NCBI GenBank assembly: GCA_964462185.1
Contig: CAYWWV010000010.1
Location: forward strand, 1-41,625
DNA from: RBG-16-57-9 sp964462185
Lineage (GTDB): Archaea > Thermoproteota > Bathyarchaeia > TCS64
Direction: 5' to 3'
DNA length: 41,625 nucleotides
Under the pieces are notes generated by a model. That model searched no databases, was not told the DNA's origin, and saw only the letters and a program-made list of their open reading frames with translations. The first letter of the stretch is position 1, and each line of letters starts with the position of its first letter. Below are positions 30,041-37,915 of this stretch, one piece after another. Position numbers and translations under genes: made by a program.

Positions 30041-31815
30041 GCGGAGTAGTAGTATCGGCCAGACTCCTTCTGCTCCCGGTCCAGCCTGCTCCCAGGCTTG
30101 TTCACCCTGGGCCTCTTGGTGTCGCCGTCTCGCCGGAAGGTCACATCCATCTGGCGCAGGAACTCGTTCATCCCCTCCTCCAGGCTCCTGGGGGCCCCCG
30201 CATACCCGTGGACACCCGCCTCCCCCTGGAAGACCATGAGGCTGTCGGCGATGAAGTCCTGGGCCACGATGTCGTGCTCCACCACGAAGGCGGTTACCCC
30301 CCTCATCTTGGTGATGCGCCTGATGGCCCGGGCAACCGACAGCCTTTCCTCCACATCCAGGTAGGCGCTGGGCTCGTCCAACAGGTAGAGGTCTGCGGGC
30401 CTGCTGAGGCACTCGGCTATGGCCACCCTTTGGAGCTCGCCGCCGCTCAGGACCCCCACAGGCTTCTCCAGGAGGGCTCCCAGGTGGAGGGGCTCCAAGA
30501 CCTCAGCCCTGTACCAGCTCTCAGCGTAGAGGGTCCCCGCCGCGCGCCGGAGAACCTGCTCAACGGTCTCGCTGGACTCGGTGGAGATGTACTGGGGCTT
30601 GTAGCTCACAGTCAGATCGGGGTTGCTCACCTCCCCCTCGGTGGGCTCCTCCACCCCCGCCAGCATCTTGACGAAGGTGGTCTTCCCTATCCCGTTCATC
30701 CCCAGGATGCCCACCACCTCCCCCCGGGCTATCCCCCCCTCCTCCACCTCCAGCCTGAACCCCGGGTACTCCTTCACCAACCTACTCCACCCCAGGATCC
30801 ACCCCCCCAGCTCCAACCGGTCCTGAGGCGGCTTCTCGTGGAAGACTATGGGGGTGGGCCGGAACCTCACGTTCTCGTCGGGGATGTAGCCGTTGATGTA
30901 GATGTTGATGCCCTCCCTCACGGTGTGGACGTTGCTCACTATGCCATAGACGTTGGGCTCCCCGTAGAGGATGAACACCTCGTCGCTCATGTAGTCCAGC
31001 ACAGCCAGGTCGTGCTCCGCAGCCAAGACCATCCTATCCTCCGAGGCCAGCCCCCTGATGATGCGTGCAGCGCGTGTGCGCTGGTAGACGTCGAGGAAGC
31101 TGCTGGGCTCGTCGAATAGGTAGACGGGGGCGTCCCTGATGATGGCCGCCGCTATGGCCACCCTTTGGAGCTCGCCGCCGCTGAGGACCTCCAGCTCCCG
31201 GTCCATTAGGTGGCCCAGGTCCAGCTGGGCTGCCACCTCGCCCAACACACCCCTCTCATCCAAGCGGCCCAGGAGCTCCCCCACCTTCCCCCCCACCACC
31301 CTGGGAATCTTGTCCACGTACTGGGGCTTGTGGATGGCCCTGAAGCCCTGGGTGTAAAGCCCCTGGAAATACTCGTGCATAGGGGTGCCCTCGAAGGCCT
31401 CCACCACCTCCTCCTTGGTGGGTGGGTCCTGGAACCTGCCCAGGTTGGGCACCAGCTCCCCCGACAGAATCTTGAGGAGGGTGCTCTTACCAATACCGTT
31501 TCTGCCGAGGAGCCCCACCACCCCCCCCTTCCTGGGCCGGGGGACGCGGTAGAGGGTGAAGGCGTTGGGGCCGTAGCGGTGGAGGTGGTCCCTCTCCAAG
31601 GCGTCGGGGAGGTTGACCACGCTCAACGCCCCGAAGGGACACTTCTTAACGCAAATGCCGCACCCGCTGCAGATAAGCTCGGATATGTAGGCCTTGCCGT
31701 CGTCCCCCAGGCGCACGGCCTCCCTCCTAGTCCTAACCATGGGGCAGAACTTGATGCACTCCAGCCCACACTTGTCGGGGCGGCACCTCTCCTTGTCAAC
31801 CACTGCGACCCTCAT
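30037..31815 (-). CDS. rli: ABCE1/RLI ribosome-recycling ATPase
   Basis: This 592-residue protein of archaea and eukaryotes splits post-termination ribosomes. The N-terminal region has two ferredoxin-like clusters (RPDKCGLECIKFCP and CSGCGICVKKCPFGAL, about residues 10-65). Twin ABC domains follow: Walker A GRNGIGKST and GMNGIGKTT, signatures LSGGELQRVAIAAA and LSGGELQRVAIAEC, and Walker B YLFDEPSSFLD and YLLDEPSAYLD. All catalytic motifs are intact. The ATG is preceded by a TATA-like CCTTAAATAAGG (31846-31857), giving a leader of about 10 nt. Confidence 0.98.
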   Translation of the reverse strand: MRVAVVDKERCRPDKCGLECIKFCPMVRTRREAVRLGDDGKAYISELICSGCGICVKKCPFGALSVVNLPDALERDHLHRYGPNAFTLYRVPRPRKGGVVGLLGRNGIGKSTLLKILSGELVPNLGRFQDPPTKEEVVEAFEGTPMHEYFQGLYTQGFRAIHKPQYVDKIPRVVGGKVGELLGRLDERGVLGEVAAQLDLGHLMDRELEVLSGGELQRVAIAAAIIRDAPVYLFDEPSSFLDVYQRTRAARIIRGLASEDRMVLAAEHDLAVLDYMSDEVFILYGEPNVYGIVSNVHTVREGINIYINGYIPDENVRFRPTPIVFHEKPPQDRLELGGWILGWSRLVKEYPGFRLEVEEGGIARGEVVGILGMNGIGKTTFVKMLAGVEEPTEGEVSNPDLTVSYKPQYISTESSETVEQVLRRAAGTLYAESWYRAEVLEPLHLGALLEKPVGVLSGGELQRVAIAECLSRPADLYLLDEPSAYLDVEERLSVARAIRRITKMRGVTAFVVEHDIVAQDFIADSLMVFQGEAGVHGYAGAPRSLEEGMNEFLRQMDVTFRRDGDTKRPRVNKPGSRLDREQKESGRYYYSA

Positions 31816-31845
31816 AGCCGACCTTCCGCTGATCTTCCCATGAGG

Positions 31846-31857
31846 CCTTATTTAAGG
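31846..31857 (-). promoter_or_regulatory. TATA box of rli
   Basis: The minus strand CCTTAAATAAGG, nearly palindromic, is centred about 36 bp before the rli ATG. It lies in the 52-bp gap after the upstream sugar isomerase gene. Confidence 0.5.
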
Positions 31858-31867
31858 GGATATGAGG

Positions 31868-33016
31868 CTAGGGAGGTGTCCGTAGCTTTACCCCGCTGGG
31901 GGCCAGGGCCTGGGTTAGCAGGTGCTCGGCCAAGCCGGGGTGCTGGTGGGGGCGGTAGATGGCGGTGACCAGGGCCTCCGCATCCAGGCGGTCCACGATG
32001 GCGGCGCAGGTCTCCAGGCTGTTCATGTTTAGGGCCAGGGCTCTCTCCACGGGCATACGCTCGGGGTTGATGTCGATGCCGTAGTAGCCCTGGTAGTTGT
32101 GCATCTTGAGGACTAGGAGGGCGGATAGGGTTTGGTTGAGGCCTAGGACGCCTACGTTGAGGTCCTGGTCGTAGTTGCCCAGGGGCTGGCTGTTCCAGTG
32201 GGTGTGCATGAGCCTCCCCTCCCGGAGGATGGAGGCCAGGCTGTATCCCAGGTCCTCGTGGCCCATCAAGACGTGGCCCACCTCGGGGTTGAGGCCCACC
32301 AGGGCGTGGCCCCCTTCCAGGGCCTCCTTGTTGAGGGGGGCTGTGAGTCTGGCCTCCACTTCTCGGGCCATGAGTAGGCCGTTGGCGGTGTTTCGGTATA
32401 TGTTGTTTCCCCGGGGCTCGTAGGGTTTGGGCTCCAGGGCTACCCTCACGCCGGGAACCTGGTCCATGGCCGCGGCTAGGCCCGACTCGAACCTCTCCCA
32501 CATGCCGTAGTGGTCTTGGGCGAAGGGGTTTTCGTATCCGTCTATCCCCGGCCAGAGCACGGCGAACCCTGTGCCCAGCTCCCGGTTGAGCTCCAAGGTC
32601 TCAGCCACCCGTTGTATGGCGTGCTCCCTCACCCTGTGGTCGGGGTTGCTCAGGCTGCCAAACCTGTACCGCTTCTCGTAGAAGAGCCAGGGGATGGCTG
32701 TTATGAGTTTGATGCCTGTCTCCTTCTCCAGCTCCTTGTAGAGGTGTAGGTTGTCCCAGTTCACCTCGTTGGGGTAGTGGGCTTCCAGGCGGAAGGTGTT
32801 GTCTATTAGGCCCGAGTCGTACATCTGGGCCACCCTTCTCAGGGTTTCCTCTATGGTGGCTTTCTCGCCGTAGGCCTCGTGGAATCTGCTGGGGGCGGGG
32901 TTGAAGTACCAGACCCCTGCGCTGAAGCGGGGTTTGAGCCTGGTCTGCCTCAGGTGTCGGAGCATCTCCTCCTCCGACCTCTGGGCCTTCTGGGGGGTTA
33001 GGTCGGTCCACTCCAT
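31868..33016 (-). CDS. Xylose-isomerase-like TIM-barrel sugar isomerase
   Basis: The 382-residue protein shares key stretches with class I xylose isomerase: AVLWPGIDGYENPF, the metal glutamate in VALEPKPYEPRGN, VGLNPEVGH, the aspartate pair in NYDQDLNVG and a late GIDINPE. Differences are clear. The segment usually reading HIDLN is HTHWN here, and the early catalytic HD motif is replaced by EAHYPNEVNWD. It is thus a divergent member of the xylose-isomerase-like superfamily, and aldose specificity is uncertain. It sits 24 bp downstream of a xylulokinase gene on the same strand, which argues for pentose isomerisation. Confidence 0.7.
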   Translation of the reverse strand: MEWTDLTPQKAQRSEEEMLRHLRQTRLKPRFSAGVWYFNPAPSRFHEAYGEKATIEETLRRVAQMYDSGLIDNTFRLEAHYPNEVNWDNLHLYKELEKETGIKLITAIPWLFYEKRYRFGSLSNPDHRVREHAIQRVAETLELNRELGTGFAVLWPGIDGYENPFAQDHYGMWERFESGLAAAMDQVPGVRVALEPKPYEPRGNNIYRNTANGLLMAREVEARLTAPLNKEALEGGHALVGLNPEVGHVLMGHEDLGYSLASILREGRLMHTHWNSQPLGNYDQDLNVGVLGLNQTLSALLVLKMHNYQGYYGIDINPERMPVERALALNMNSLETCAAIVDRLDAEALVTAIYRPHQHPGLAEHLLTQALAPSGVKLRTPP

Positions 33017-33040
33017 GGGTGTTTAGAGGGGGCCAGGGTT

Positions 33041-34555
33041 TTAATGGTTAACCCGGGGAAACAGCTTCTCCCTAAGGGAGTCGTGGTGCTGCTGGAGGAG
33101 CCGGTATTGCTCGGCGTCCCCCCCAGGCTCCAGCCGGGAGGCCTCGTCCAGCTTTACAACGCTGTCGGCCAGGTCCTGTATGGAGACCTTCTCCCCATCC
33201 ACGTGGAGGGCGGTGCACCACATGGCTTGGATGGCCGCCCCCAGGGCCGCCCCCTCCTGCTCGGTGAAGCCCACCACGGGGGCCTGGAAGACGTCGGCGC
33301 ATATCTGGGCCCACGCCCTGTTCCTGCTGGCGCCCCCTGTCAACCTGATCTCTCTCGGCCTCACCCCCAGGGCCCGCAACCTGTTCAACCCGTAGTTGAG
33401 CCCCAGGGTGGCCCCCTCCACCGAGGCGCGGGCCAGGTTGCTGGGCGTCAGGTTGGTTTGCGTCACCCCGTAGAGGGCCCCGCAGCCGTGGGGGAGGTTG
33501 GGGGTTCTCTCCCCCGTTAGGTAGGGCAGCATGAGGAGCCCCTCGGACCCTGCGGGGGCCGCGGCCACCGCCTCCTCGAAGGCCTCCAGGCTCAGGCCTA
33601 GCAGCCTCCTCACGGCCTCGGTGGCCACCGTCACATTCATGGTGCACACCAGGGGGAGCCACGCGTTGGTGGAGTCGCAGAAGGCCGCCACCTCTCCCCG
33701 GGGGTCCACCACGGGGGTGGGGCTGTAGGCGTATATGGTTCCGCTGGTGCCCAGGCTGGCTGTCACCCTCCCCGGCCTGGTGTTCCCCGTCCCTATGGCC
33801 CCCATCATGTTGTCCCCCCCGCCCGCGGACACCAGGACCCCCCTGGGCAGACCCATCAGCTTGGCCACCCTGGGGAGGAGGGGGCCCACGGGCCTGTGGG
33901 ATGGCCCCAACTGGGGGAGGCGGTCCCAGAGGTCGGGGTCGATGGCCTCCACCACCTCTGGGCACCACTCCCTGGACCGAACATCCATGAGGAGGGTTCC
34001 CGAGGCGTCGCCATACTCCATGGCTGCCACCCCTGTGAGCCTGTAGTTGAGGTAGTCGTGGGGGAGGAGGATGGCCCTGGTCCTCTCGTAGTTGGTGGGC
34101 TCGTGTCTCTTCAACCAGAGGACCTTGGGTGCGGTGTAGCCGGGGAGCGCCGGGTTCCCCACCAGGGCTATGAGGCCCTCGGGGCCCCCCAGGGCCTCGT
34201 GCAGCATTCTGCACTCCTCCCACGTGCTGGTGTCGTTCCAAAGCTTGGCGGGTCTAACCACCCTGCCCCCTTCGCCCAGGGCCACCAGCCCGTGCTGCTG
34301 GCCGCTCACCCCCAGCCCCCTCACCTCACCCGGCTCCACACCGCTGCGGCCCACGGCCTCCCTAACCGCCTCCACCGCGGCTTGGAACCAGTCCTGGGGC
34401 CGCTGCTCCATGTGTCCCCGGGGCAAACCCTCCACCATCCTCACCCCCCTGGAACCCCTCCCCACCACCCTCCCCGAGGAACCCTCCAAGACAAGAGCCT
34501 TCACGCTCTGGGTGCCCACATCCACCCCGACAAAGAACCCCTCCAACACACTCAA
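33041..34555 (-). CDS. xylB: FGGY-family sugar kinase, probable xylulokinase
   Basis: The 504-residue kinase has FGGY motifs in order: DVGTQSVKALVLE at the start, GVSGQQHGLVAL and PAKLWNDTSTWEEC (the substrate loop typical of XylB), AGGGDNMMGAIG, LGTSGTIY and LTGGASRNRAWAQI near the end. It would phosphorylate D-xylulose with ATP to xylulose 5-phosphate. It is upstream of and co-directional with the isomerase-like gene. The start is TTG 34555, though GTG 34549 has better spacing from GGGAG. It is divergently transcribed from the guanidine-modifying enzyme gene through a shared 69-bp region. Confidence 0.85.
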   Translation of the reverse strand: MSVLEGFFVGVDVGTQSVKALVLEGSSGRVVGRGSRGVRMVEGLPRGHMEQRPQDWFQAAVEAVREAVGRSGVEPGEVRGLGVSGQQHGLVALGEGGRVVRPAKLWNDTSTWEECRMLHEALGGPEGLIALVGNPALPGYTAPKVLWLKRHEPTNYERTRAILLPHDYLNYRLTGVAAMEYGDASGTLLMDVRSREWCPEVVEAIDPDLWDRLPQLGPSHRPVGPLLPRVAKLMGLPRGVLVSAGGGDNMMGAIGTGNTRPGRVTASLGTSGTIYAYSPTPVVDPRGEVAAFCDSTNAWLPLVCTMNVTVATEAVRRLLGLSLEAFEEAVAAAPAGSEGLLMLPYLTGERTPNLPHGCGALYGVTQTNLTPSNLARASVEGATLGLNYGLNRLRALGVRPREIRLTGGASRNRAWAQICADVFQAPVVGFTEQEGAALGAAIQAMWCTALHVDGEKVSIQDLADSVVKLDEASRLEPGGDAEQYRLLQQHHDSLREKLFPRVNH

Positions 34556-34594
34556 AACTCCCTGCCAGGCTTACTTAACCCATTTGACCCACCT

Positions 34595-34603
34595 GTTAAA
34601 TAC
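34595..34603. promoter_or_regulatory. Bidirectional TATA element
   Basis: GTTAAATAC reads as a TATA-like box on both strands. Rightward, 26 bp from its centre lands on the ATG at 34625 (leaderless). Leftward, it predicts a start near 34573, about 18 nt before xylB. Confidence 0.4.
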
Positions 34604-34624
34604 CCCCTCCCCCGAACAGCCTCC

Positions 34625-35764
34625 ATGGCGCTGAGCGAGGGAGAGTTCCAGGCCGAGGTAGACCTGGACGACGATCTCTTTAAGAAGAACACGGGGCTGA
34701 GCCTCCGCGAACAATACCTGAAATACCACCCCCAGGTCCTCACCAGCTTCGAGGAGGACATGGAGTGGCTGTGGGGCCGCAAGTGGAAGGCCAACACCAA
34801 CGTGGGCAAGCTTAGGATGGTCCTCCTCCACAAGCCAGGCCCAGAGTTCGAGCACGTGGGGGAGAAGACCCCCTTCCCGCCCCACGCCTCCGGCCTTGCT
34901 GCTTGGAGGATGGCGGAGAAGATACCCCTGGAGGAGCTGCTGGAGGACCACTACAACCTGGTGGACGCCTACAGGGCCGAGGGGGTGGAGGTGGTCATAA
35001 GGAAGCCCGAGACCCACAACCCCCCCTACCAGGTTAAGGCCATATACACCGACGACGTCTGCCACCCCGCCGTCTACGGCCAGGTCATCCTCCGGATGTA
35101 TGACTGGATTAGGAGGGGGGAGGAGCTCTACACCTACCAGACCCTGGCGGAGCTGGGCTGCCCCGTGGTGGGTATGATCATGGACCGGGGGATGGCGGAG
35201 GGGGGCAGCATAGGCTGGCTGGACGAGAAACACCTCGTCATCGGCGTACACTTCCCCAGGGCCAACACCCAGGAGCCCCAGGTGATGCGGGCCAACGAGT
35301 CGGGCCACCTCCAATTCGCCCGCATCGTCAAACTCCAAGACCCCGAGGTGGACATAAGGCTCCAGCCGGGCTACGGCTCCCGCATAGGAGCCAGCCACTA
35401 CTGCCTGGTGGACCGCCACACCTCGGTCCAGGACCCCCGTATGCTGGACCCATATCTGAAGACCTGGATGGAGAAGGAGATGGAGTGGGAGTTCATCGAC
35501 CCCCCCGACGAGGTGTGCGTCAAGGTGAGGACTGGGGACCCCCGTATGCCCGTGGTGAAGAGGGCCCCCAACACCGGCGTGGTCTTGGAGCCTGGGAAGA
35601 TCTTGGTGAACGAGGGAAACCCCCGGGCCACCAAGTGGTTTGAGAGCATTGGAATCGAGGTGGTGGAGGTGGACGTGGCCACCCTGGTGAGGCCCAGGAA
35701 CAGCGGGAGCATCCACTGCACCGCCGGAAGCCTCATCCGAGACCCCGAGCCCAAGGGCTACTAG
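34625..35764 (+). CDS. Guanidine-modifying enzyme, arginine deiminase/amidinotransferase superfamily
   Basis: The 379-residue protein has superfamily features: a substrate-binding acidic region around MIMDRGMAEGGSIGWL (the EGG element), a histidine segment GASHYCLVDRHTS, and the C-terminal nucleophile cysteine in GSIHCTAGSLIRD. Members hydrolyse or transfer the amidine group of arginine, methylarginine or agmatine. The usual HLD around the catalytic histidine reads HYC here, so specificity may differ. An N-terminal extension of about 60 residues (LREQYLKYHPQVLTSFEEDMEWLWGRKW) precedes the core. The ATG at 34625 is placed exactly for leaderless transcription. Frames open far upstream are noncoding. 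Confidence 0.78.
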   Translation: MALSEGEFQAEVDLDDDLFKKNTGLSLREQYLKYHPQVLTSFEEDMEWLWGRKWKANTNVGKLRMVLLHKPGPEFEHVGEKTPFPPHASGLAAWRMAEKIPLEELLEDHYNLVDAYRAEGVEVVIRKPETHNPPYQVKAIYTDDVCHPAVYGQVILRMYDWIRRGEELYTYQTLAELGCPVVGMIMDRGMAEGGSIGWLDEKHLVIGVHFPRANTQEPQVMRANESGHLQFARIVKLQDPEVDIRLQPGYGSRIGASHYCLVDRHTSVQDPRMLDPYLKTWMEKEMEWEFIDPPDEVCVKVRTGDPRMPVVKRAPNTGVVLEPGKILVNEGNPRATKWFESIGIEVVEVDVATLVRPRNSGSIHCTAGSLIRDPEPKGY

Positions 35765-35838
35765 GGCGCCATACTGGTGGAGCCGTTGGAGGGGGAAACA
35801 CTCAGGGCCGAGGCCCTCCAGGGGTGGCCCACCAACCC

Positions 35839-35855
35839 CGTTTTCACAGAAAACG
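35839..35855 (+). terminator. Hairpin after guanidine-modifying enzyme gene
   Basis: CGTTTTC and GAAAACG form a perfect 7-bp stem with loop ACA, 75 bp after the stop codon in the 160-bp gap before the convergent ClC gene. No long T-run follows. Its role as terminator or protein site is uncertain. Confidence 0.35.
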
Positions 35856-35924
35856 CCCAGATATACACCCGTTGAGCCATAGGGCAGAGGGTTGAGGGCT
35901 CTGCACCCCCAGCCCCCTGGAACC

Positions 35925-37634
35925 CTAGTCTAGGATGTGCATCCTCTGCTCCCCCAACTCGAAGGCTTGGAGGATGTCGCTGTCGCTGATCACCCCCACC
36001 AGTCTCCCCCCCTCACCCACCACGGGTAGAAGCTCAGAGCCCGCCTCATTCAACAACTCCAAGGCCTCGTAGACGCTGTCTTCAGGCCTCACCCGGGGGA
36101 GGTCCCTCAGGGCTGCCTCGCCCGCCGTCAAGGCCTCCCTCTCCTCCTCCCCCATCTTGGCTAGGTGGTCGAAGCTCAACATCCCCACATATCCCTCCTC
36201 CCCCACCACGGGGAAGCCGGTGTGCTCGCTCTCCCACATCATGAAAGTCACTACGCTTAGGGGGGTTTCCGGTCGAACCGAGACCACCTTCTCCAGGGGG
36301 GTCATGGCCTCGGAGACCTTGACCAGTTTGAGGGGGTTGGCGGTGGTGTCCACGTTGGACCCCCTACGGAGCAGCTTCAAGGTGTAGATGCTTTCCCTCT
36401 GGTAGAGGAGGGATATGAAGTAGCTGGAGGCGCAGGCCAGCATGAGGGGTGGGAAGAGGTAGTAGTTCCCAGACATCTCGGGGAGCATCACGATGCAGGT
36501 TAGGGGGGCCCTTGCGGCGCCTGCGAAGAGGGCGGCCATCCCCACCAGGGCGTAGACGTAGGGCTCCGAGGCTGCGAAGGGCCACCCCTCCACCGCTAGG
36601 CCCAGGGCTCCCCCCAGCATCCCCCCAATGTATAGGCTGGGGGCGAATATGCCTCCGCTGCTGCCGCTGCCCACCGTCAGACCCGTTGAGACCAGTTTAA
36701 GGACCCCCAGGAGCACCATCAGCCTAAGGGGGATCTCCCCGGCTATGGCCTTCTCCAGGCCCTCGTAGCCCACCCCCAGGATGCCGTAGCCCAGGAACAG
36801 GGAGCCCAGCAACCCCGTGAGGAGGCCCCCCACGGCGGGCTTAACCCAGGCAGGAATCTCCAACTCTTCGAAGAAGTCCTCAAACAGGTAGAGGCCTCGG
36901 ATCCAGGCTATGGAGAGTAGGCCGAAGCCCAGCCCTATGGGGATGAAGTAGGCCATCTCCAGGGGGTTGGTGAAGCGGTAGGTGGGCACGGGGAAGGCCT
37001 GCTCCATGCCGAAGACCTCGGCGGTGACGAACATCCCCACCACCGAGGATATGAAGACGGGTATCACGTCGTAGGGGGCCACCCCCCGGTAGATGACCTC
37101 CAAGCCGAAGAGGGCGCCCCCCAGGGGGGCCATGAAGGTGCTGGATATCCCCGCGCTTAACCCGCAGACCACCAGGAGCTTCCTATAGGACTCCTCCAGG
37201 TTAAACCACTGGCCCAGGGCCGAGCCGAAGCTGGAGCCTATCTGGGCGATGGGCCCCTCCCTCCCCACGCTCCCCCCCGACCCGATGGTGAGGCTGGAAA
37301 CCAGGATCTTCACCATGGCCACCCGCGTCCGTATGAAGCCCCCCTTCAGGGCCACCGCCTCCAAGACCTCGGGGACCCCGTGGCCCTTGGTTTCGGGGGC
37401 CACCCGTAGGATGATGGGGCCCACTATGAGGCCCCCTATGGCTGGGAGGAGGGCCACCCCCAGGTTCACCCCGGCCACCTCCAGGGTGAGGAGGGGGAGC
37501 AACACTTGGAAGAACAAGTATTGGAAGAACTCTATCATCTTCCTGAACACGATGGCTCCGAGGCCCCCCACGACGCCCACCAGTACGGCCAAGCCGTTTA
37601 TTTTGAACCAGGTTGAAACCCCTTTTCTGGACAC
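35925..37634 (-). CDS. ClC-family chloride channel or Cl-/H+ antiporter with two CBS domains
   Basis: The 569-residue protein has the ClC membrane core (about 1-420): GHGVPEVLEAV, GSGGSVGREGPIAQIGSSFG with the gating glutamate in GREGP, and GSGSSGGIFAPSLYIGGMLGG forming the anion pathway. A cytosolic pair of CBS domains (about 440-569, with EAMTPLEKVVSV and VGVISDSDIL) may sense adenine nucleotides. The GTG at 37634 is preferred. A longer frame to 37670 begins with residues unlike ClC proteins. The 281 bp upstream are relatively A+T-rich and hold several TATA-like sequences. Confidence 0.92.
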   Translation of the reverse strand: MSRKGVSTWFKINGLAVLVGVVGGLGAIVFRKMIEFFQYLFFQVLLPLLTLEVAGVNLGVALLPAIGGLIVGPIILRVAPETKGHGVPEVLEAVALKGGFIRTRVAMVKILVSSLTIGSGGSVGREGPIAQIGSSFGSALGQWFNLEESYRKLLVVCGLSAGISSTFMAPLGGALFGLEVIYRGVAPYDVIPVFISSVVGMFVTAEVFGMEQAFPVPTYRFTNPLEMAYFIPIGLGFGLLSIAWIRGLYLFEDFFEELEIPAWVKPAVGGLLTGLLGSLFLGYGILGVGYEGLEKAIAGEIPLRLMVLLGVLKLVSTGLTVGSGSSGGIFAPSLYIGGMLGGALGLAVEGWPFAASEPYVYALVGMAALFAGAARAPLTCIVMLPEMSGNYYLFPPLMLACASSYFISLLYQRESIYTLKLLRRGSNVDTTANPLKLVKVSEAMTPLEKVVSVRPETPLSVVTFMMWESEHTGFPVVGEEGYVGMLSFDHLAKMGEEEREALTAGEAALRDLPRVRPEDSVYEALELLNEAGSELLPVVGEGGRLVGVISDSDILQAFELGEQRMHILD

Positions 37635-37766
37635 TCTCCACCAACACCTAGATATAAGACAAGTTTTCACAAAACGAAGCCACGATATTTGAATCTTTCT
37701 AATCCGGAACCGTATACCGGGTTTCTGGGTTCTACTGGGCTGGTTCCTGGTTGAAAACAGGTTGAA

Positions 37767-37779
37767 GGTTTTGAAAACC
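37767..37779. promoter_or_regulatory. Palindrome in the ClC upstream region
   Basis: GGTTTTGAAAACC is a perfect palindrome around a central G in the 281-bp A+T-rich gap between the ClC and D-aminoacylase genes. Just before it are two further GTTGAA copies (37750-37766). It could be an operator or a termination site for neither, one or both genes. The rest of the gap holds no gene I can support. Confidence 0.3.
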
Positions 37780-37915
37780 GTTCACTGTGCTGGAATAACG
37801 CTTGAAAAGGGTCCAAGAAAACAAATATCCAGTAAAAGCCGTTAAAATTGTTAGTGGGCCTGAATATTGGTGGGAATCAGTCCTCTTCAAACTCTTTGGC
37901 TGGGCCAGCCTATTG

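Noticed and set aside
33896..34624. Long N-terminal extension of the guanidine-modifying enzyme frame
   Set aside because: It is antisense to xylB, proline- and histidine-rich like a GC-driven shadow, and lies upstream of the predicted transcription start.
35765..35872. In-frame open stretch after the TAG of the guanidine-modifying enzyme, suggesting pyrrolysine or stop read-through
   Set aside because: TAG ends many other genes here. Thirty-odd open codons are expected by chance at this base composition, and the residues do not extend the family.
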